A stretch of 64,000 bases of DNA from Gottfriedia acidiceleris (lineage in GTDB: Bacteria; Bacillota; Bacilli; Bacillales; Bacillaceae_G): positions 4,588,001 to 4,652,000 of the forward strand of contig NZ_CP096034.1 of assembly GCF_023115465.1 (NCBI RefSeq), in the 5' to 3' direction. How positions within the stretch are numbered: position 1 is the stretch's first letter; every line of letters starts with the position of its first letter. Under the pieces are notes generated by a model that worked only from the letters and a program-made list of their open reading frames with translations, was not told the DNA's origin and did not search any database. A program made the translations under genes and the position numbers. This document shows, piece after piece, positions 1-8,390 of the stretch.

Positions 1-201
1 TAAGCAAGATTGATAGTGATCTTTAAATTTGATGCATAAACTAATCTCTTTCACTTAAAGGATTAGTGATTTTCTCTGCTAGTTATTTTAATATTAATAT
101 CATAAATACCTTTGATGTAGTTATAAAAGTGGCAATACTAAAGTAAGCGCCATATTATCTAGGTCAGAACAAATTCTTGTTCAAAGTGAAAGGATAACAT
201 T

Positions 202-1086
202 ATGGAAATTATTAATGAAACAATGCAAATAGGGGACTTAAAAGAGAATAAGATAATAGGGAACCTTAAATTAACAAATTCAAAAATAATATTTAGAGGA
301 AAAGGAAATCTTCTATATTGTGATAATGAAAATGTTCATTTAGTAAATAGTAATATTGAGTTTAATGGAAATGACACAATTATTTTTCTTTGTAAAAACA
401 GGTTTAATTATATACTCAATGCAATTGTTTACAATAATTCTGTATTATTTTTTGGAAGAGATAATTATTTTAACAACAAATTAAATATAATTATTTCAGA
501 ACAAAAAAATGTTATCGTAGGAGAAGCTTGTTTATTTTCATTTGATTGTTGGTTTAGAACAGCAGACCCACATCTAATTTATGATTCTTTCACGAAGAAA
601 AGAGTTAACCCAAGTAAAAGCATTTATATTGGTGATCATGTTTGGATTGGTCAACATGCATTTATTTTAAAAGGAACTCAAATTGGTTCCGGCAGTATTG
701 TCGGCGGGATGTCTTTAGTTAGTGGGAAAATAATTGAATCTAATTCTTCATATGCGGGCAATCCAGCAAGTAAAATTGGCGAATCGATTTTTTATACTAG
801 TGACAGCGTACATGCGTTTACAGAATCAGAAACACGAAGTCATGATGTTTTTGAGAGTGACGATTATATTTATTCATATAATCAGAATGAGGCTCTCCCG
901 TTTCCTTCAATTGAAAAATCATTAACAGAATTTAAGTTAGTTTCACAAAAACTTGATTTTATTATTGAGAATTTGCAAATGAATCGAAACAAAAACCGCT
1001 TTTTCATTGGAAAACCTATTGCTAAGCAGAGTTTTATAGAAAGAATTAAAAAAAATGTATACGAGTATTTAATGACAAAGAAGTAA
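202..1086 (+). CDS. Hexapeptide-repeat acyltransferase (left-handed beta-helix)
   Basis: 294 residues. From about residue 95 to 190 the protein shows the hydrophobic hexapeptide pattern of a left-handed beta-helix, including IYIGDHVWIGQ (141-151) and IGSGSIVGG. It carries the DPHLIYD stretch (His124) and the closing YAGNPASKIG that polysaccharide and sugar O-acetyltransferases use. The likely role is acetyl transfer from acetyl-CoA to a sugar or glycan; the acceptor cannot be read from the sequence. The N-terminal 90 residues are beta-rich and AT-rich in codon use. The start is ATG at 202 with AAAGGA 7-8 bases upstream. No neighbouring glycan genes lie in the window, so it stands alone. Family assignment is good, substrate unknown. 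Confidence 0.8.
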   Translation: MEIINETMQIGDLKENKIIGNLKLTNSKIIFRGKGNLLYCDNENVHLVNSNIEFNGNDTIIFLCKNRFNYILNAIVYNNSVLFFGRDNYFNNKLNIIISEQKNVIVGEACLFSFDCWFRTADPHLIYDSFTKKRVNPSKSIYIGDHVWIGQHAFILKGTQIGSGSIVGGMSLVSGKIIESNSSYAGNPASKIGESIFYTSDSVHAFTESETRSHDVFESDDYIYSYNQNEALPFPSIEKSLTEFKLVSQKLDFIIENLQMNRNKNRFFIGKPIAKQSFIERIKKNVYEYLMTKK

Positions 1087-1164
1087 AGTCGCATGCTTTA
1101 GGTTAATAAGAGAAAAGTAAAGATCACAATTGTCATCAACCTCAAAATAGAAATGTAAAAAACG

Positions 1165-1197
1165 GAGTTATTTTCTTTTGGAAATAGCTCTTTTTTT
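1165..1197 (+). terminator. Rho-independent terminator after the acyltransferase
   Basis: GAGTTATTT at 1165-1173 pairs with AAATAGCTC at 1182-1190 (one G-U pair) and is followed by seven T residues. Confidence 0.75.
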
Positions 1198-1263
1198 GGT
1201 TGACCTATTAACCCGTTAATCCATATTTCTTATTACACTATTATATGGAACAATTTTCTGCCC

Positions 1264-1332
1264 TAAAAAAACACCCCTTAAATTCGTTGTATCAAAAACA
1301 CAGGGTTTTTTCTACATTAATGTTAAGGGGTG
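1264..1332 (-). terminator. Terminator of the trehalose operon
   Basis: A 10-bp perfect inverted repeat, CACCCCTTAA at 1272-1281 and TTAAGGGGTG at 1323-1332. Read on the minus strand it runs directly into seven T residues (1265-1271). The loop is long (41 bases). It lies just past the treR stop. Confidence 0.6.
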
Positions 1333-1359
1333 CAGTCTAAATTGAATAAGACATTAAAC

Positions 1360-2085
1360 TCATTCATTAACCTGTTGAATTCTTCTAGCAAAATCGACAA
1401 ATTTGAACTTATCTGGGCGATGTCTAGATTGACCGTATTGTAGTAAGGAACCATCATCTAAATAGACAAAAGTATTTACAACGACTACCATATCATAGCC
1501 ATCTAAATCCAAATATTTTTGGTCATCTTCTGTGCAAGCTTGTACTACAATTTCTTTTTTCGCAAAGCCAATAGTTAAGTGTAGCGTATTTTCAATATAG
1601 TCAAAAATTGACCCTTCGCAGATAGACCTTGAAAGTTTTTCTACATATGAACTATTGTAATACTCTTTGTCTAAAATTATTTTTTTTCCGTCAATTTTTC
1701 GAGCTCTAACTACTTTCCAAATCGCTGTTTGCTCATCTATTTCTAGTTGTTCTCTTATAAACTTACTAGGCCACTTCTTTTCAAGAATTTCTACAATCGT
1801 TTCTGCTTCTCTACCAATTTGGTTTGATAATTCTTTAAAACTAATTAATCCTGTAACCGGAAAATTTAATTTTGCAGTGTCTAAAATAAACGAACCTTTC
1901 CCTTTGACTTTATTTATATAACCGTTTTGCTCAAGCATTTGTAATGATTTTCTAATTGTATCTCTAGAAACATCAAACTGCTCCATTAATGACTTTTCAG
2001 AAGGTATTTTACTACCAACAGTAAAAGCCCCTTTTTCAATCTGTTCAATTAACTTATGATAGATTGAAATATACTTTGCGTTCAT
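1360..2085 (-). CDS. treR: Trehalose operon repressor, GntR/HutC family
   Basis: About 241 residues: an N-terminal winged helix (PSEKSLMEQFDVSRDTIRKS in the first 65 residues) and a C-terminal UTRA effector domain. FPVTGLISFKEL and the closing HRPDKFKFVDFARR match TreR of Bacillus closely. It should bind trehalose-6-phosphate and release the tre promoter. It is the third gene of treP-treA-treR, 23 bases after treA. Two in-frame codons (GTG 2094, ATG 2091) precede the chosen ATG at 2085; the chosen start leaves a normal distance to the AGGTG ribosome binding site. The likely operators are the two palindromes at 5313-5355. Confidence 0.9.
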   Translation of the reverse strand: MNAKYISIYHKLIEQIEKGAFTVGSKIPSEKSLMEQFDVSRDTIRKSLQMLEQNGYINKVKGKGSFILDTAKLNFPVTGLISFKELSNQIGREAETIVEILEKKWPSKFIREQLEIDEQTAIWKVVRARKIDGKKIILDKEYYNSSYVEKLSRSICEGSIFDYIENTLHLTIGFAKKEIVVQACTEDDQKYLDLDGYDMVVVVNTFVYLDDGSLLQYGQSRHRPDKFKFVDFARRIQQVNE

Positions 2086-2108
2086 TTTCATCACCTAGAA
2101 AAAGTTTA

Positions 2109-3785
2109 TTATATTCTCACACTTTTCTCAAGAAGGTAACAAATAGACTCATATGGGCGCAACGTCATTTCGGTTAAATCCTGACTAGAATCTTTATAAT
2201 TTGAAATTAAAATCTGCTTGTTATACTCCCCGATAGCAATATCTTCTGGTATTTTAAAAAGTGTATCTTCTCCATAAAAATTATTAACGACTAACAACAT
2301 TTGATTACCCAGCTTTCTAGTGTATGCAAAGATTTGTTTATGATTTAGTAATAAAGAATCATACGTACCTGTCGAAATTATGTCGAATTCTTTTCTTAAA
2401 TTAATTAGTTTTTTATAATGATGAAACACTGAATCTTCATCAGCTAGAGACTTTTCGACATTTATTTGTTCGTAATCTTTTCCTGTTGAAATCCAAGGTG
2501 TTCCAGTTGTGAATCCAGCATGTACTGAATCATTCCATTGCATAGGCGTACGAGAATTATCCCTTGATTTGCTCTTTAAAATGGCTAATATTTCTCTTTC
2601 TGGAACCCCATTTTCTTTTAATATTTTATAATAATTTAAGCTTTCTACATCTCGATAGTCTTCAATCGCGTCGAATTTAGGATTAGGCATTCCAATTTCT
2701 TCACCTTGGTAAATATATGGAGTTCCCCTTAATAAATGCATTGAAGTAGCAAGCATTTTGGCTGATTCTTTATGATACTTTTGATCGTTTCCAATTCGTG
2801 ATACAATACGCGGTTGGTCATGATTACACCAAAATAAGGCGTTCCATCCATTTCCTGACTGCATACCTTTTTGCCACTGATCCAATATTGACTTAAGTGA
2901 CATAAAATCAAAATCCATTAATGACCATTTTTGCCCATCTTTATAGTCAATTTTTAAATGATGAAAGCTAAAAACCATGGATAACTCATTCTCTGACGGA
3001 TTTGAGTATCGAATACAATGGTCGATTGAAGTTGAAGACATTTCACCAACAGTAATGATTTCTTCCTTCTTACCAAACGTCTCATTATTTAATTTCTTTA
3101 AATACTCATGAATTCGAGGTCCGTCTGTATAATATTTTCTGCCATCACCTGTTTCGTCATCAACCATAACTTCTGGCTTTGATATCAGATTAATTACATC
3201 CAAACGAAATCCTTTTACTCCTTTATTAATCCAGAAATTAACGATATCGAATATTTCGTTTTGTACCTCATCATTTTCCCAGTTTAAATCTGGTTGGGTT
3301 TTATCAAAAAGATGCAGATAATATTCATTTGAATTCTCAACTTTTTCCCAAGTTGAACCACCAAATTTGGAAATCCAATTCGTTGGCTCTTTTCCATCTT
3401 TTTCTTCTCTAAAAATATAATAATTTTTATATTTTTCATCTCCATCTATGGCTTTCTTAAACCACTCATGTTCTGAAGAAGTATGATTAAATACCATATC
3501 CAGCATTATTTCTATATCACAACGTTTAGCAGCCTTCACCAACTCATCAAAATCTTCCATTGTTCCGTATGCTGGATCAATATTTCGATAGTCTGCGACA
3601 TCATAACCATTGTCATTTTGAGGAGATACATAAAATGGAGTAAGCCAAATGTAGTCAACACCTAATTCTTTTAAATAATCAAGCTTTTTTGTAACTCCTC
3701 TTAAGTCTCCTAAACCATCTCCATTCGAATCATAAAAAGACTTAGGATAAATTTGGTATACGACACTGTTCTTAAAATCCTTCAT
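2109..3785 (-). CDS. treA: Alpha,alpha-phosphotrehalase (trehalose-6-phosphate hydrolase)
   Basis: 558 residues, the usual length for GH13 phosphotrehalases. Conserved GH13 regions are clear: MLDMVFNHTSSEH near 94-106, GFRLDV with the likely nucleophile Asp196, VGEMS with the likely acid/base Glu248, and NHDQPR with Asp323. It cleaves cytoplasmic trehalose-6-phosphate, delivered by the TreP PTS, into glucose and glucose-6-phosphate. It lies 69 bases after treP and 23 before treR in one operon. AAGGAGAT sits at a good distance before the ATG. The GH13 family includes isomaltases and other glucosidases, but the treP and treR neighbours settle the function. Confidence 0.93.
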   Translation of the reverse strand: MKDFKNSVVYQIYPKSFYDSNGDGLGDLRGVTKKLDYLKELGVDYIWLTPFYVSPQNDNGYDVADYRNIDPAYGTMEDFDELVKAAKRCDIEIMLDMVFNHTSSEHEWFKKAIDGDEKYKNYYIFREEKDGKEPTNWISKFGGSTWEKVENSNEYYLHLFDKTQPDLNWENDEVQNEIFDIVNFWINKGVKGFRLDVINLISKPEVMVDDETGDGRKYYTDGPRIHEYLKKLNNETFGKKEEIITVGEMSSTSIDHCIRYSNPSENELSMVFSFHHLKIDYKDGQKWSLMDFDFMSLKSILDQWQKGMQSGNGWNALFWCNHDQPRIVSRIGNDQKYHKESAKMLATSMHLLRGTPYIYQGEEIGMPNPKFDAIEDYRDVESLNYYKILKENGVPEREILAILKSKSRDNSRTPMQWNDSVHAGFTTGTPWISTGKDYEQINVEKSLADEDSVFHHYKKLINLRKEFDIISTGTYDSLLLNHKQIFAYTRKLGNQMLLVVNNFYGEDTLFKIPEDIAIGEYNKQILISNYKDSSQDLTEMTLRPYESICYLLEKSVRI

Positions 3786-3854
3786 TTTGATAATCTCCTT
3801 GATTTATAAATAAATTCGAAAGGAAGGAAAATAAATTTCCTTCCTCTTAAATAA

Positions 3855-5273
3855 TTATGAGTTTTTCACTAGCAGTTTTTTCTTGTTAAAGATAATCGTT
3901 AAAATAAATGGGACAACGACTGCAACTAGCATAGCGATTGAAAACATTCCTATATGTTTAGGCTGAATAGATAAAATTGCTGGTAGACCTCCAACACCAA
4001 TTGAATTCGCCATTACACCTGATCCAACTGAAACAATAGCAGCTATACCAGAGCCAATCATGGCAGCTAAGAATGGATAAGCATACTTTAAGTTAATACC
4101 AAACATTGCTGGTTCTGTTACCCCTAAGAAACAAGAGATAGCAGCAGGAATTGATACTTGCTTTTCTTCTTCATTCTTTCTATTTAAATAAATGATTGCT
4201 AAAACAGCTGAACCTTGTGCGATATTTGATAAAGCAATCATCGGCCACAGGTTCGTTCCGTGTAGCTGACTCATTAGTTGAAGATCGATTGCGTTAGTCA
4301 TATGGTGCAATCCAGTTATAACTAGTGGCGCATAGAAGAATCCAAAAACTAAGGCAAATAGCCATCCAAATGAAGACGTTAATCCTGAATAAACTAAATG
4401 TGAGATAGCTGACCCGATTTTCCAACCAATCGGACCTAATACTACATGTGCAATTAACACTGTTGGTACTAGTGCAAAGAACGGTACCACAATCATTGAA
4501 ATTGCACTTGGAACGATTTTTCGAATATTTGTTTCTAAAATCGCTAAAGTGAACCCGGCTAAAATAGCTGGAATAACTTGCGCTTGATAACCAATCATAT
4601 CGATTTTAGCAAAACCAAAGTCCCAAACTGGTGGTACAGCCCCGCCTGCTACTGCGTATGCATTTAGTAGTTGTGGTGAAACAAGTGTAATACCTAAAAC
4701 AATCCCTAGAATTTGAGTCGTACCCATTTTTTTTGTAATTGACCAGGTAATACCAACTGGTAAGAAATGAAAAATGGCTTCACCAATCAACCATAAAAAA
4801 GAATGTGTACCTGCCCAAAATTGAGAGGTTTCGACAAGTGTTTTAGTACCATGATCTAATAGTTTAATATCCCCAATTATGTTACGGAATCCTAAGATTA
4901 GACCACCTACAACAATGGCTGGAATTAATGGTGAAAAGATTTCCGCTAAGTGAGCAAGTAATCTTTGAATCCATGTCATATTTTGCCTTGCAGCTATTTT
5001 TGCTTCATCCTTTGAAGTTTCCTCAACCCCAGCTAATTTTACAAATTCATTATAAAAAACAGATACTTCATTACCGATAATTACTTGAAATTGCCCGGCT
5101 TGCGTAAAAGTACCTTTAACTATTTTTATTTCTTGAATCATTTTTTCATCAGCTTTTTTAACGTCTTTCAGTACAAAACGCATTCGTGTTGCACAATGAG
5201 TTACTGTAGCAATGTTTTCTTTACCACCAATGTACTGAAGTAATTGTTTTGCTTCATCACTATATCGGCTCAT
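3855..5273 (-). CDS. treP: PTS trehalose-specific EIIBC component
   Basis: 472 residues. The N-terminal EIIB domain has the phosphorylated cysteine in THCATRMRF (Cys27), followed by a roughly 360-residue EIIC membrane domain with the ITGLHH and GVTEPAMFG regions typical of the glucose/sucrose/trehalose class. It imports and phosphorylates trehalose. No EIIA domain is fused or adjacent, so it would borrow EIIA from another permease, as usual for this class. It is the first gene of the operon, with AGGAGGGG before the ATG and the TreR-operated promoter directly upstream. Confidence 0.92.
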   Translation of the reverse strand: MSRYSDEAKQLLQYIGGKENIATVTHCATRMRFVLKDVKKADEKMIQEIKIVKGTFTQAGQFQVIIGNEVSVFYNEFVKLAGVEETSKDEAKIAARQNMTWIQRLLAHLAEIFSPLIPAIVVGGLILGFRNIIGDIKLLDHGTKTLVETSQFWAGTHSFLWLIGEAIFHFLPVGITWSITKKMGTTQILGIVLGITLVSPQLLNAYAVAGGAVPPVWDFGFAKIDMIGYQAQVIPAILAGFTLAILETNIRKIVPSAISMIVVPFFALVPTVLIAHVVLGPIGWKIGSAISHLVYSGLTSSFGWLFALVFGFFYAPLVITGLHHMTNAIDLQLMSQLHGTNLWPMIALSNIAQGSAVLAIIYLNRKNEEEKQVSIPAAISCFLGVTEPAMFGINLKYAYPFLAAMIGSGIAAIVSVGSGVMANSIGVGGLPAILSIQPKHIGMFSIAMLVAVVVPFILTIIFNKKKLLVKNS

Positions 5274-5312
5274 GATTTCCCCTCCTCGAGCAATCTTTTT
5301 TTATTTAATTTT

Positions 5313-5360
5313 ATCCTGTACGTACAAGATTAGTATATTCTTGTACGTACAGGATTGCAA
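5313..5360 (-). promoter_or_regulatory. tre promoter overlapped by paired TreR operators
   Basis: On the minus strand, -35 TTGCAA (5355-5360) and -10 TATACT (5332-5337) are 17 bases apart. Two operator halves, ATCCTGTACGTACAAGA (5313-5329) and its exact reverse complement (5339-5355), cover the spacer and the region after the -10. Each half is itself a near-perfect palindrome, CTGTACGTACAA, resembling the TTGTATATACAA class of TreR sites. Bound repressor would block polymerase directly. Confidence 0.85.
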
Positions 5361-5368
5361 GCGTTTTT

Positions 5369-5382
5369 TGTAAACGTTCTCA
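5369..5382. promoter_or_regulatory. Candidate cre (CcpA) site upstream of treP
   Basis: TGTAAACGTTCTCA differs at one position from the cre consensus TGNAARCGNWWWCA in either orientation. It lies just upstream of the -35 box, a sensible place for catabolite control of a PTS operon. Confidence 0.5.
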
Positions 5383-5530
5383 ATTCTTATTAATTTCCAT
5401 GGAAATTGCTAGTCAATTACTAGAAAGTTACAATAAGAAATCAGAAAGGGTTTATGCTATTTATTCATAAATCATTTTGAGGAATTATTCAGTAAATTAA
5501 TGGTTGCCATAAAGTTTTACCAAGATGAAA

Positions 5531-5558
5531 ACGGTATGAGATTGCTAACCCATACCGT
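5531..5558 (-). terminator. Hairpin between the ROK gene and treP
   Basis: ACGGTATG (5531-5538) pairs with CATACCGT (5551-5558). Read on the minus strand it is followed by TTTTCATC, a weak T tail. It may be a secondary terminator behind the stronger one at 5601-5649. Confidence 0.35.
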
Positions 5559-5600
5559 ATTTATTAAAATTTTATTTATTTAAACAGATAAAAATTGAAA

Positions 5601-5649
5601 AAAACCGTTAATGCTCTAGCTGTTCCTTAGGTAGAGCATTAACGGTTTT
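5601..5649 (-). terminator. Strong terminator of the ROK repressor gene
   Basis: An 18-bp perfect inverted repeat, AAAACCGTTAATGCTCTA at 5601-5618 against 5632-5649, with a 13-base loop. A/T tracts on both sides would allow termination in either direction. It lies 10 bases past the ROK stop. Confidence 0.9.
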
Positions 5650-5659
5650 TTAGCTATTA

Positions 5660-6874
5660 TTACATAGTTTCCTCTGTAAAGTGATCAAATACGATACAGC
5701 CAGCTCCTTGTGCAACGATGTTATACGCTGTTGATGATTTAATGATTTGTACAGGACAGTTTGGATAATTTTTCAATCTTCCTTGTGCTGTTTCGCATGC
5801 TACATCAAAGAATAATGGCTTTGGAACTAATGTACCTCCACAAATTACAAGATCAGGGCGAACGATATAAATAAGATTAGTTAGTCCAATTCCAAAGTAA
5901 TTAGCTGATTCTTTTATAACCTCTAAACAAAGTGGGTCTTCCTTCTCTAAAGCTTCAAGAATTTGATGATAGCTAATATGTTCGACATCGTTTATTTCCC
6001 CCATCAAGGAAGTAATCTCGCCGCGCTTAACGCGTTTGATCACCTCTTCTCGAATCGCAGGTAAACTACTGTACGCCTGTAAACAACCATATGAACCACA
6101 CGAACAAAGTTTTCCATGAATATCAACGATCATATGACCAAAAGCATCGTCCATTTCGTTCTTATTACTTATTAATTTACCTTGTTGAATAATTCCACAA
6201 CGTATTCCCATATCACTTGAAACAAAAACAATATTTTCGTTTTCTTTACTGAAATTTAGTCTGTACTCCGCTAAGGCGGCTAAATTTGTGCCGTTATTTA
6301 GTAATACTGGGCACTTATTGGCTTCTTCTAGGTGCTTAACAATATTTAAATCGTCCCATCCATCTGCTAAAAATGATTCCGATTTTATCATTACACCCTT
6401 TTCTTGATCAATTGGGTCCAACACTCCAATACCAATACCTAATAATTGTCCTCTATTAATCTGATTTTGATCTAATAATTCACTTACACTTTTTGTTACA
6501 AAATTTAACGTATACTCCCCAGTACTCACGTTGCTCATTTTTAATTTTTTTGATTCGACTATTGTTAGATTTAAATCAAGCAGTAGTACTGTTGTAAATA
6601 AATTCGTGATTTCGACACCGATTAAGTAAAATGCAGTTGGGTTAATCATATACATTGCTGGTCTCCTTCCACCACTAGAAACCCCTAAACCACTGTCATA
6701 TATAAGTCCTTCCTGTACTAATTCATCTAATAACCGAACACAAGTAGTATGCTTATACCCTGTCATTTCAGTTAATGTACTAACTTTAATTGGCCCTAAT
6801 TTTCGTATTAAGCTATATAAAAGCTTTAAACTTTTGATTTTAGGCGACTGATAGCCTATAAATTGCCTGATCAT
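5660..6874 (-). CDS. ROK-family transcriptional repressor (XylR/NagC-like)
   Basis: 404 residues: an N-terminal winged helix (about 15-65, VSTLTEMTGYKHTTCVRLLD) and a ROK domain with the zinc motif CSCGSYGC at 257-264. The phosphate-binding DxGGT of ROK kinases is replaced by VEITNLFTT near 88, so it should bind a sugar without phosphorylating it. Such proteins repress sugar-use operons. It is monocistronic with GGAGGAG close before the ATG. It stands between the tre operon, which already has TreR, and punA, so the target is not evident here. The remote amino sugar cluster or the lost xylosidase are only guesses. Confidence 0.8.
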   Translation of the reverse strand: MIRQFIGYQSPKIKSLKLLYSLIRKLGPIKVSTLTEMTGYKHTTCVRLLDELVQEGLIYDSGLGVSSGGRRPAMYMINPTAFYLIGVEITNLFTTVLLLDLNLTIVESKKLKMSNVSTGEYTLNFVTKSVSELLDQNQINRGQLLGIGIGVLDPIDQEKGVMIKSESFLADGWDDLNIVKHLEEANKCPVLLNNGTNLAALAEYRLNFSKENENIVFVSSDMGIRCGIIQQGKLISNKNEMDDAFGHMIVDIHGKLCSCGSYGCLQAYSSLPAIREEVIKRVKRGEITSLMGEINDVEHISYHQILEALEKEDPLCLEVIKESANYFGIGLTNLIYIVRPDLVICGGTLVPKPLFFDVACETAQGRLKNYPNCPVQIIKSSTAYNIVAQGAGCIVFDHFTEETM

Positions 6875-7117
6875 TGACTCCTCCGAAACTCTAATCTTAT
6901 TTTACATTCATTTAACTTTTTATATTTTATGAATTAAGTATAGCTATTTATACACTATATTTACAACATCTTCAGTGAAAACGAATAAACTTTTTACCAA
7001 AATGATTTTTAGTTTGTTTACAAGTAAGGAATTATCCATTAGACTTATGTTGAAAGCATTATTATTTATTAGAATTCTTATAACAATCCCTATCGCTCAT
7101 TTTAGGAGGAAAAATAA

Positions 7118-7936
7118 ATGCATAAAACTGAACATATTTTAGAAACAAGAAATTTTTTATTAGGTAAAACAAACTACCGTCCAACGGTTGGATTAATATT
7201 AGGTTCTGGCTTAGGTACTCTTGCAGATGAAATCGAAAACTCTGTTGTGATCCCTTACAGTGAAATTCCTCACTTTGCAAAGTCTGAAGCAGTTGGACAC
7301 GCAAATGAATTAGTAATCGGTGAATTAAAAGGCCAAGCTGTTGTAGCAATGAAAGGTCGTTTCCATTATTATGAAGGCTTTACTTTAGATGAAGTAACGT
7401 TCCCTGTACGTGTAATGAAAGCTCTTGGAGTAGAAAAATTAATCGTAACAAATGCTTGTGGCGCTGTTAACACTAGCTTTAATCCAGGCGATTTAATGTT
7501 AATTACTGATCATATTAATTTAGTTGGAACAAATCCTTTAATTGGACCAAATAACCCAGAACTTGGAACTCGCTTCCCTGATGTTTCTGAAGTATATAAC
7601 AAAGAATTACGTAGCCTTGCATTAAATGTTGCTGCGAAACAAGATCTTAAATTACAACAAGGTGTATATGCTTGGTGGAGTGGCCCTTCATACGAAACAC
7701 CTGCTGAAATCCGTATGATCCGTACACTTGGTGCTGATTCTGTTGGGATGTCAACTGTTCCTGAAGCTATCGTAGCTGTTCACGGAAGTATGAAAGTTTT
7801 AGGTATCTCTTGCCTAACAAACATGGCTTGTGGCATCCTAGACCAACCATTAAACCACGAAGAAGTAATTGAAGTAGCAAGCATGGTGAGAACGAAATTC
7901 GTTAACTTAGTTAAGGGCATTTTAGAAGAAATGTAA
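7118..7936 (+). CDS. punA: Purine-nucleoside phosphorylase (trimeric PNP family)
   Basis: 272 residues, the length of Bacillus PunA/PupG. Signature regions are present: GLILGSGLG near the N terminus (phosphate loop), GRFHYYEGF, TNACGAVN, TDHINL, and SYETPAEIRM...GADSVGMSTVPE (purine and ribose binding). It converts guanosine or inosine and phosphate to free base and ribose-1-phosphate for salvage. The start at 7118 has TTAGGAGGAA 9-10 bases upstream. It is monocistronic, without drm (deoB), its frequent partner, and is followed by hairpin repeats and terminators. Confidence 0.93.
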   Translation: MHKTEHILETRNFLLGKTNYRPTVGLILGSGLGTLADEIENSVVIPYSEIPHFAKSEAVGHANELVIGELKGQAVVAMKGRFHYYEGFTLDEVTFPVRVMKALGVEKLIVTNACGAVNTSFNPGDLMLITDHINLVGTNPLIGPNNPELGTRFPDVSEVYNKELRSLALNVAAKQDLKLQQGVYAWWSGPSYETPAEIRMIRTLGADSVGMSTVPEAIVAVHGSMKVLGISCLTNMACGILDQPLNHEEVIEVASMVRTKFVNLVKGILEEM

Positions 7937-7941
7937 TACGA

Positions 7942-8060
7942 AATGCGCAAGGCGTTTGATCAGCCCCGATAAGCATAAGACGAAGAACGATAAAGGTTGG
8001 TTTTTACCTTTATTGAGCTTTGGCTTATGACCTCGAGGGGCTAACGCCTGGAGCTAGACA
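7942..8060. repeat. REP-like imperfect hairpin repeat, copy 1
   Basis: Starts ATGCGCAAGGCG and ends GGAGCTAGACA. Inside, GGCGTT/AACGCC, AGCCCC/GGGGCT, ATAAG/CTTAT and AAAGGT/ACCTTT pair in nested order, so the whole element can fold into one long imperfect hairpin. The end motifs resemble palindromic intergenic repeats that I know from other Bacillus genomes. It is far more G+C-rich than its surroundings. Confidence 0.65.
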
Positions 8061-8127
8061 ATGCGCAAGGCGTGTTGAGTGGCTCTAGGTGGAGTATTAC
8101 CGGAGAAATATCTCGCACAACTAGACA
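8061..8127. repeat. REP-like repeat, partial second copy
   Basis: Begins with the same ATGCGCAAGGCG as the element before it and ends ACTAGACA. It is shorter, lacks the central hairpin, and directly abuts copy 1. It probably represents a degenerate or internally deleted tandem copy. Confidence 0.45.
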
Positions 8128-8151
8128 GTAACAAAATATGAAATTAGATAT

Positions 8152-8178
8152 AAGTAAAGAGGTTTTCTCTCTTTACTT
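8152..8178. terminator. Hairpin, left member of a duplicated pair
   Basis: AAGTAAAGAG (8152-8161) pairs with CTCTTTACTT (8169-8178). It is nearly identical to the hairpin at 8339-8366 but lacks a T tail. The CAGACTG repeat lies between the two. Confidence 0.5.
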
Positions 8179-8179
8179 C

Positions 8180-8338
8180 ATTGTATAGACAAAGTTCTAA
8201 AAACTTGAGTTTCAGACTGATTGCAAGCGCTTGTCTTTCGAGGCGCGAAGCTTGGTGAGGAGCGGAGTTACCCTGGACGGTAATAAGCACCGCAGACGGG
8301 CGAAGCAACGAAGAAAGCGAGCGTTTGTCAACAGTCTG
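8180..8338 (-). repeat. CAGACTG-family dispersed repeat, copy A (full length)
   Basis: CAGACTG at 8213 and CAGTCTG at 8332-8338 bound a core of about 126 bases. The core is roughly 80 percent identical to the reverse complement of 34540-34650, sharing GATTGCAAGCGCTTG, CTTTCGAGGCGCG and GCGAAGCAACGAAGAAAGC. Homology continues on the left to 8180 (ATTGTATAGACAAAG), matching the tail of copy B. It holds no open reading frame. Confidence 0.85.
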
Positions 8339-8371
8339 AAGTAAAGAGGTTATCCCTCTTTACTTCTTTTT
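8339..8371 (+). terminator. Terminator, right member of the duplicated pair
   Basis: AAGTAAAGAGG (8339-8349) pairs with CCTCTTTACTT (8355-8365) and is followed by CTTTTTATT. It directly abuts the repeat and lies before the exporter gene, so it would end transcription coming from punA. Confidence 0.75.
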
Positions 8372-8390
8372 ATTAAAACGGGGTGTTATT

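Noticed and set aside
5660-6874. Glucokinase (ROK kinase)
   Set aside because: It has an N-terminal winged helix and lacks the DxGGT phosphate loop.
7937-8390. tRNA or small structured RNA gene
   Set aside because: The G+C-rich segments fold as simple long hairpins and dispersed repeats; no cloverleaf or T-loop is recognisable.
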